DNA from: Ulva prolifera
Taxonomy: Eukaryota > Chlorophyta > Ulvophyceae > Ulvales > Ulvaceae
DNA: 64,000 bases
Reading direction: 5' to 3'
NCBI GenBank assembly: GCA_023078555.1
Contig: CM041202.1
Coordinates: 2,662,022 to 2,726,021 of the forward strand
Made by a program: the position numbers and the translations under genes. The notes beneath the pieces are model-generated. The model searched no databases and was not told the DNA's origin. It saw only the letters and a program-made list of their open reading frames with translations. Shown piece after piece: positions 56,532 through 64,000 of the stretch; within the stretch, counting starts at the first letter, position 1, and each line of letters begins with the position of its first letter.

Positions 56532-59111
56532 TGGATCGAGGCGTAGCGACGAAGACCTGTGGATGTCACCAAGTGGAGTCATGACTTTGCAATTTCCATC
56601 CTGTTACCGATGAGCGCTGCTTATGGTGCTTGTGGGACTGTATGATATACAGTCGGCAGCAATGATGTACATGCTGTGGAGGCTGCAGCTGTGGCAATAA
56701 CCTGTTGGGTTGTGGTTTGATGGCCCCGCGGTATTGAATGTAACCGCAATGGCAAGTCAATAAGCATGCTGTGATGCATTTCCGCACATCGGTGTTGCAC
56801 TGCCACTGCAGCATTGTAACCCAGACCCAATTCCACGAAGATAGATTGCACGGAAAATTTCAGCCATGATAATTGCGATCTACACGACATTCAGCATGTT
56901 CCAATGGGTGGATGGCTTGCACTGGTGGCAGTGCCATTGGCAGTGCCGTTCATATACACCCAGGCGAGATTGTGCCAAATGACCATCTTGCTGCTGCAAT
57001 CTTGGACCCTGGCCTGCTGCTGAACTCACTTCCACTGTTCTGCTCTATCTAAGAGGAGATACCGCAGCTTCAGCAGCACAACCAGCTGCATCAACCCCAT
57101 ACTTTATCATTCCCAGTTAGCTCAGAGGCAGTGCCGTTAGTGGTTAGTGGTGCAGGGTATATAGCATTACGCCGCCACCACATGGTACATAGCATTACGC
57201 CGCCACCACATGGTCACCACATGGTCGTGATGAAGGCCCTGGGTGGCACTGGGTTGGTGAACACGCAGGTTTCATGCCTTGCTACTGCGTCTCGGACGGT
57301 GTCAAAATCATCACACCTACATGCTTAGAACGGTGATGGGTTCAATGCTGCATCGGCTTGGGACATTGGCCATGAGGAGGCCCTGTCCGTCAGCCGAAGG
57401 GGAAACTGCCTTCATTTGATCACCTGGTCGTGTGGAGTTGACAACGGCGATGGCTAGGTCTTCCAGGTCAGCTCAACATGCCCCATACCGCCACGTGTGA
57501 GGACAACGAGGGTGTACGGCATTTGCTGATACCTGCTCACATCAATGACAGCATCAGGAAGAACTGATGCAGCCAGTGCTTCCTGTGGGTCTCATCAGTG
57601 ATGAACAGACGTGTCACGGCTTGTGTGACAAGAAGCAAGTGGGAGAGGCAGGCAGCATCGCAGAACCAGAAGCAGCTCAAGAACAGAGTCAGATCTAGTG
57701 CAGCTGTGCAGCTGGAAAGCATCAAGCCCCATATGTGTGGTGAATGTGGTGTGGACGGCGTTTGTTAAAATACATGATTGTGGCAGCTACTCGATGGCTG
57801 GTCAAATTCCAACTGGCAATTCTGATTGCTCCATGTGCCAGCATCAGCAGCCATTGGCAGTGGTGGCAGGCAACCAGCAGTAGGCCGTTTGACACGTAGA
57901 TGGAGCACCTCCTGCACAGTCAGCATGCACCTTCGCACGCTGGGCTAACAGTGGACAAGTTCACCTTGCTGGGGGGGGGGCATAGGGCCATGATGCACGC
58001 ACCACCAGCACCAGCACCAGCACGATGGCATTGAGTTCGTGCACAGACGTGGCCACAAAACAGTGCACAGCTGAAGGCACGGTGCTTTGTAGGTTGGCAG
58101 TGGAATGCAATGGGGATGACCAGCCTTCACAAGCAAATGGAGGTGGAGAGGCCTTGGCCAGTGCCACGTCAGCATCCAGCTCAGTATGTCCATGTGTCTA
58201 TGTATTCTTGAGAGCCGGTCAAGACAACTGACAGGCGTGTGCACGTAACAGCCACATGCGGCCACAGCCATTGCAATTTTTGAAGAATTCAAGTTGGGAC
58301 ACTGGCACAAATCAGGTCTGTGCAGTGCACAGGATCAGCCCATGTCACACCACATGGCAGATATCAGTTTCAAGCATCTTCGTGATTGTGGATGTTAAAC
58401 TGCGGATGTCACCGTATGTCGCTCTGTGAGACACAGCTGTGCCTGCTTTTTCAGCTGCATCAGCTACACTCAGCTGAATTCAGCCAGTGTCATTTGTAGC
58501 AACACATGCATATGTTAAGCTTGAGACCAAGAGAACCGGATGAAACGCATTTGACAATAACAAGATGCGGATTGCCGTGTGGCGGAAGCTGTGGAGCAGT
58601 GCGACTCAAACAGTCTGGGGATCACGAGGCCAGCATTGATCGACTCCATGTCGGTGAGACAGCTGCACCGAGGCAGGTGACGAACGACCTTGCTTCAGAT
58701 TGATGAATCTGGCAGCTGTTAATAGGATCCCACCTGCCCAGGCACACATGATGCGCGCGCTGCGGATGCACAGACATTGCAGAGAGACATCGCCACAGGG
58801 CATGTTGTGCATGCACGGACAGCCCGCGCAGGCTCGCATGGAGACCTCAAGTCATGTCAGATTATTCGCAAGGAATGGCTTCCGACTCAGGACTCACGTT
58901 TGTCGACAATACTTCACATATATTATGAAAGCATATGTCTGGGCTAGCAGCAAAACCTGTCGATGCACATGATAAATCGCTGGCGTCGTCTGTACGAACG
59001 CCAATGAACAAGTTGTCGCTGAGGATTGAGTTGGGACCGTGGCCGCGCGCACATCATGCCTGAGTGGAGACAAGGCTGTTCGAGCTATCGCCGCGGCAGC
59101 GTAGAACGTGG
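56532..59111. other. 2.6 kb without a supported gene
   Basis: No frame on either strand looks like protein. It holds a duplicated 28-base unit (57161-57214), a CCAGCA microsatellite near 58003-58022, and a run of ten G at 57971-57980. It may contain the HSF 3' flank and non-coding transcripts. Confidence 0.4.
57161..57214. repeat. Tandem duplication of a 28-base unit
   Basis: ATAGCATTACGCCGCCACCA followed by CATGGT occurs at 57161-57186 and again at 57189-57214; a shorter CACCACATGGT copy follows. Confidence 0.9.
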
Positions 59112-60240
59112 CTACAAGCACGCATCGCGCTCCATTCTACCGTCTGCTTCTAGGTCCACAAGGTTCGGTATGTTCCCGCAATCTGCGCAAATGTACACAA
59201 GCGTTCGAAAGGCTCGCAAAGCTCGATCCGACACGATGTTGTGGAAGAGCTGCGACTGCTTCTATGCATAGCGTTCTATCTAACAATCACCTACTTACAA
59301 GATATGAATGCAGCCACAACGCGGCCTTTCACATGCGTGCGTGGCATGCTGGTGCACCATGACCATGCATGGTGCTGCTGCATGTTGTGACATCGTGATG
59401 AGAAACCAAAATCTCGTCAAACTCGAGAAACGTGATTCAGGCCGCATGCATGTGCACCCCATGTGGGATTTCGTAGGCGCGCCACCGTCATGCAGCTGGC
59501 ATGCAGGCTTCCAGCAGATAGCCTATCCGTCACTGCTGCCTCAGGATGCAGGCGTGCGCTGCTGCACTGATAGCACGCAGCGACCAGTGAAACTGAGATC
59601 TAGGAATGAAACACATGGATGTGGCGCACGATCTCCTGACGTGGCCTGCCGCCGTGAGATCAAGCAGGATACGACTTCCCCGCATGACGCCCGGCCCTGT
59701 GCGTCTCGTGCAGCGCACAGACGGATATTGAGGATAGCCTAGTATGCCATCTGCATCGAAGGCGTACTAATTGTGGCGGTGCTGCTCACGCCGCGGTGGA
59801 TCTTCGGGGCCTCGAGCAGATCATTCGAGCCTGGCGGGTTCGTGTGCCGTCCAGCAGATCAATTCAAGCCGCACTTGTTTGTACTGCGGAATTGGGATGT
59901 TGTGGTTCATTCGGCGAGAATAGGTGTGCTCCTCTGCTCCTGTGCGAGTGCAGGAGCGTGTCCACCATGCTACGGATCGAAAGCCTTGTTGCATATGAAT
60001 TCGCCCGTTATTTCTGACATCTGCGCGTATAGCGTCAAGCAGGTTGAACTTCTCGATGGACCCGCCAGTATCAATGATTCGCGCACAAAGCACACTGTCT
60101 TGGGACTTGCCGTATCGCCCTCTGGCGCGAGGACTGTGGCTGTGCGTGAAATGGCGACTTGCTCCTTTCCCACTTGCGTATTCGAATCGTATGTCTGCTT
60201 AAAGTAATGGTATCGTATCGACAATCCATCATGCTTGCTT
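59112..60240 (-). CDS. Unassigned gene, head to head with the beta-helix membrane protein gene
   Basis: Family not recognised. Protein-like exons reading leftward: about 60220-60070 (YHYFKQTYDSNTQVGKEQVA, ATVLAPEGDTASPKTVCFV), then overlapping in another frame about 60065-59985 (IEKFNLLDAIRADVRNNGRI), about 59838-59797 (SNDLLEAPKIHRG, donor GTGAGC), about 59751-59720 (GILGYPQYPS, acceptor TGCAG, donor GTGCGC), and about 59255-59112 (LFHNIVSDRALRAFRTLVYI, then CADCGNIPNLVDLEADGRME, stop TAG). Splice signals match the local style, which supports real exons, but I did not establish the phase chain or start codon. The start probably lies near 60237, only about 30 bases from the divergent ATG at 60266. 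Confidence 0.4.
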
Positions 60241-60265
60241 GACGCATAGAGACGGGTCTCAAAAC

Positions 60266-63200
60266 ATGCAGAGCGAGTGCGTCCTTAGAGCTGGAGGACG
60301 AATGTACTTCTTGCTCTGGGCAGCGCTGCTGTGCTGCCATGCAGTCTACTCAAGATCGACCGTGCCAATCTCTAGGAAAGTCAGCAATGCACAGCAGCTG
60401 GCTGCTGCCGTGCGGGATGGTGTGCGGGACATCGAGATCCGTGCGCACATCGACTTGAGGACCAGCGCCCAAGGCGACAACGTCACAGACACACTGACTG
60501 TTCCAGCAGCCGTGCAGACGATCCGAGTACGTTCTCACTCCCTTGCAGCCGTGTCTGCGGGCCTCTGCGGCCGTGTTCACGTCGCCATAGTTGCTCTGAG
60601 CGTGGTGTTCGCACAGTCTCTGCCACCAAGGCCTGTGCCAGCAAGGCACCTGCTTACGGGCATACCGTTGCAATTACGCTCACCGACTGAAGATCTACTA
60701 CCGCTATGGCTCGCTGGTCTGTGTCGTCAGTTCGCTGGTGTTCAAAGGGCAGGAGATGCCTTCATTTTGCCTCATGCCAAGTCAACGCCCTCATCGTCGT
60801 CAGTGCTCTCAGTCCCACCGTGCAACACCCCGTCCACAACTCAGCGCAAGCATTCGTTCGTTGGTCTGCGATCACGTGTATCACCGTTGGCCAGCAAGTC
60901 ATCGCCGCTGTGTTATTTAGTCATGACTGACCAGTCCATCGTCTCGGATTCGAATTGTGGAGTTTTCTCATTCGGAGGGACGCTGTGTAGGCAAGCGCAC
61001 ACAGGTCGGCGCAGACTCTCGAACGCAACTGCCGTTGGCAATTCTGTTTCTCCTGGATCTCGTGACCATCACCGACCTGACAGCACGGCGGTCCGACTGC
61101 CTGTGTCCGGTGGCCTGTCTTTCACCAATGCATGTGTCGCGCCTGTGACTACATCGGCGTCATCCTCTGTAATTCAGATCCAGCTGCCAAGTCGAGCGCC
61201 TGGCAGCGGCAACGAAGCAGCGATTCGACACTCATCTGGACCAACTCCCTGCAGAAGCAAACTGCATTTGTGTCCGTAGCGCCGACCAAGTGACCCGACA
61301 TGGTGCTGACGCGCACCCGCGATCAACAGAGATAGATCTGAACTGCGTCTTTGAATCCACGAGGAAGGTGCTCAATCTCCACTCTTCGCAGCCAGGCGTA
61401 TAGCACCGTCACGCGTCAGCTCGTTCCATCTGGCCTCGCTCCGAAAAGTCTGCGTCCAGACGTGCGCGCAGTGACAAGTCTGGCGGCAACCATGGCACCG
61501 CCTGAAGGTGCCGAGACACTTCGCACCTGGCCTCCCAGCACGCATCACGCGTATCCAGCACGCAGCACAAGGCTCCCATCCGAGCCACGCTCAGCATGTA
61601 TATACGCAGTAGCATCAGCTCCTTCAACATGGCTCGAGATGATCATGCAGCCATGGTGCACTCCAGCCACCCAGAATGGTTGAATAAAACAGACAATACG
61701 CAGCCATGGCCATGGATATGATGAACTCGGTCATATATGCGACCACGGCACTGATCGACCCTGGGTGGCCACGCCGGGCCCCATGCATACAGCAACCTGG
61801 CTTGCGCAATCTCGTTGGCTCCTCCCCATGTGTTTGGTACCTTGGCTATCACTGCAACATCGTCTGGCCAGCGCAGAATTCGCACACATGCACACGGGCT
61901 CCCTTCAGCCATCATAATGGGACATCTTGTGCTTTCGGTTGCCACACGCGGTACGGTGGGTGTCCACTGCCTGACTCGCAGACCCGGCAATGTACCCAAT
62001 CCTCCTTTGCCGTGCAGGGCAACTGCCGGGGGGCCCCCAACTCCCTCCCCCCCGACGATGAGCCCCTCGCGCCCCTCACGGCCACGCAGTGCGTCATCAT
62101 CGGCACCGCCTCCGTCTTCTCCATGCTGCCGGTGTCCCACCGCTTATGGCTGGACAGCGTGTACCTGCGCCTCGAGCCGCCGCCGGACGGCGTGCGCGCG
62201 CCGGGGGGCGGCCCGCTGCCGGTGCCGACCGGCGTCGTAATGCAGGGAGCGGCCACCGCGCCCGGCCACGGCGTGAGCTTGTGGATGACGAACGTGACGG
62301 TGCAGGGCGGGCGGGACGGGGCGTCGCGGGGGCTGCTCGTCAGCCATGCAGAGGCGTCAGTCCACGTCGATGGTGCGGCTCTGCTGGACTGACCCTTTGT
62401 GCTGCGATGCAGTTGTGTGTGTCTTGTTGGTCTGCCATACAACGGTCCGAGCGTGTGGATTTGTTCGTCTTGTTCTGTGGTCCCGGGCTCGGTGCTGGGG
62501 GCTTCATCGCACCGCTGTGCTTTCGATGCATGTGCGCAGGACTCCTGAAACCCGGGAGCTTGATGTCCTGCTGGTGCCAGCGCCACCAATGCAGAGAGGG
62601 CGTGTGGCAGAGTGGCGGGCATGTATGCAGGGTGCCTCTTCACGTCGCTCGCGCCGCCGGATGCCGCCGTGTACGCCACCTCCGGCCACCTCTCGGTCGC
62701 CAACACAGAGTTCGCGGCGATCCGGTTCCCCCCAGCGGCAGACTGCGAAGTCGCGAGTCGTTGCTTTGCGCCCGCAGGTGTGCGTGCAGACGCACCGGCA
62801 CAGGCGGTCATCCACAGCGCGGAATACCGCGGAATCGCAACACCGTGCAATCTTGCGGGCACCGGTGATGTGAAGATCTACTGCACGGGTCCCACAAACG
62901 ACGTATGCACAGGCACCAGCCCGGCCACAGGTGCGCTGATATTCTGGTCGTTTTGTCCGCTGGCGGCCGTGCATGCATGTGCTGCAGGAGCAGCCCTACA
63001 GCATGCGTGGCATCGTGCGGCTTGCGCGCTGCATAGAGCTCCCTGTAGGCAGTGGGGAACGGTCTGAGTGCGTGTTGGTGTGAAGGGGTGAGGAGCCAGA
63101 AGTCGCTGCCCCTTTCTGCGGCCCCGGCGCCGGTAACGGACCTGACAGCCACGGGCTTCATCTCTGGTGCCGACCCGTGGCTGCTATCGCTGCTGGGACA

Positions 63201-64000
63201 CCCCAGCGCGGCGGCGCCGCTCGTAGAGCCGCCGCCGCCCGTGTCCAAGGCCAGCATCTCTGCCATGATCTCCGCCATCATCGCGCTGTGCTGCGCCGGC
63301 ATGCTGCTCACCGTCGCTGCGGTGCTGCTGTGCTGTCGCTGCCGCCGCCGCCGTAGCGCCGCCGCTGCCGCCGCAGCTGCCGACGACGCCGTCACCGCCA
63401 AAGGCCGGTTCCTCAGCCACCGGCCCAGCCGCACCAGCAGCCGCGCGAGCAGCCGCGCCAGCGGCCGCGGCAGCGGCCGCCCAGCGGCCACGGCCGCTGC
63501 CGCGGCCGCGGCCGTGGCCGCGACGGAGGCGGCGAAGGAGGCGCCTGCAGACGGCAGTGTGGCGGTTGCGGCAGAGGTGCAAACGGCTGCGGCTGCGTCG
63601 GCGCAGCTGACTAGCGACGGCCTCGGATCAGCGGAGGCGCGATCAGGCGCCATGGACGCTGCGGTGGACTCACTCTGTGAGCCACAGCTGTCGCACCGCA
63701 GCTCCCAGGCACGCCCCCCTCGCACACCACACGCAATAATCACACCCATCAGAACTAACGCCAACTCACATGCCCATCGCCGGAATGCGGGCTCTGACGT
63801 TGCCACCAATGTCGGTGCATTGCCGCAGTTTCTCGTACGGGAGCTGCATAGTATTGCAACTCCCGCTGCAACTGGACATGCATCTCCCCTGTCCCCATCG
63901 GCATGAACCCCGGCGACCAGCACTAGTCTAACACCCCCCCACCCTGCAGGAACCCCCCCACGACAACCCCATCACCATTGGCTACACCAGCATGCCCGGG
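60266..64000 (+). CDS. Secreted/membrane protein with probable beta-helix ectodomain and one transmembrane helix (continues off the right edge)
   Basis: Exon 1 from ATG 60266 (or the inner ATG 60302) has a signal peptide YFLLWAALLCCHAVYS, then VSNAQQLAAAVRDGVRDIEI and LTVPAAVQTIR, the usual opening of pectin-lyase-like right-handed beta-helices ('V.....L..A...g...I.l...I.L'). It ends at a GTACGT donor at 60527. Middle exons (60.7-61.9 kb) are unclear. An exon after a TGCAG acceptor at 62020 continues the helix (QCVIIGTASVFSMLPVSHRL, WMTNVTVQGG). About 62627-62935 adds Cys-containing loops (YATSGHLSVANTEFAAIRFP). The exon from about 63088 has a transmembrane helix ISAMISAIIALCCAGMLLTV continuing AAVL, then a basic stop-transfer CCRCRRRRS and a cytosolic Ala/Ser/Arg-rich stretch. 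The frame closes at 63906, but an acceptor at about 63949 starts another frame (EPPHDNPITIGYTSMPG), so the protein probably continues past the window, perhaps into a signalling domain. Confidence 0.6.

Overview
This window is nuclear DNA from a photosynthetic eukaryote, most likely a green alga. Nearly every gene is split by short introns with TGCAG-type acceptors. Several proteins are plastid-targeted (ribosomal protein bL21c, a PsbP-like lumenal protein, the thylakoid rhodanese-like protein TROL). Others are eukaryotic core proteins (CDC48, eIF4A, NUF2, HSF), and two point to cilia (DNAAF3 and a CCP5-type tubulin deglutamylase), so the lineage probably makes or recently made a motile flagellated stage. 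No tRNA, rRNA, CRISPR array or intact transposon was recognised. The species is not identifiable from the sequence alone.

Layout, left part (1-28 kb, moderate GC): CDC48 N-terminal part (-, runs off the left edge); a possible 56-residue protein (+); plastid bL21 (-); an unassigned gene (-); an intronless SLC17/PHT4-type transporter (-); eIF4A (-); a two-RRM hnRNP F/H-like protein (+); kinetochore NUF2 (-); two unassigned minus-strand genes; DNAAF3 (+); a PsbP-domain lumenal protein (-); and one compact unassigned gene (-).

Middle part (28-52 kb, mostly GC-rich): a SET/MYND-type lysine methyltransferase with a long N-terminal extension (+), an Ala/Glu-rich coiled-coil protein (-), a possible unassigned plus-strand gene, TROL (+), a large disordered protein (-), and CCP5 (-).

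Right part (52-64 kb): a 74-residue membrane protein (-), a heat-shock transcription factor with heat-shock elements just upstream and a His/Met-rich tail (+), a 2.5 kb stretch with no gene I can support, an unassigned gene (-), and, head to head with it, a secreted or membrane protein with a probable beta-helix ectodomain and one transmembrane helix (+) that runs off the right edge.

The genes do not form a pathway. Themes that recur are plastid/thylakoid function (bL21c, PsbP-like, TROL), microtubules (NUF2, DNAAF3, CCP5) and proteostasis/translation (CDC48, HSF, eIF4A). Two genome-wide habits stand out: splice donors of the form GTNCG, and genes whose 5' codons are moderate in GC while their 3' exons are very GC-rich. 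Multi-exon genes are listed as one span with exon positions in the evidence. All exon joins are inferred by eye from reading frame, splice dinucleotides and remembered family resemblance, without transcripts or database searches.
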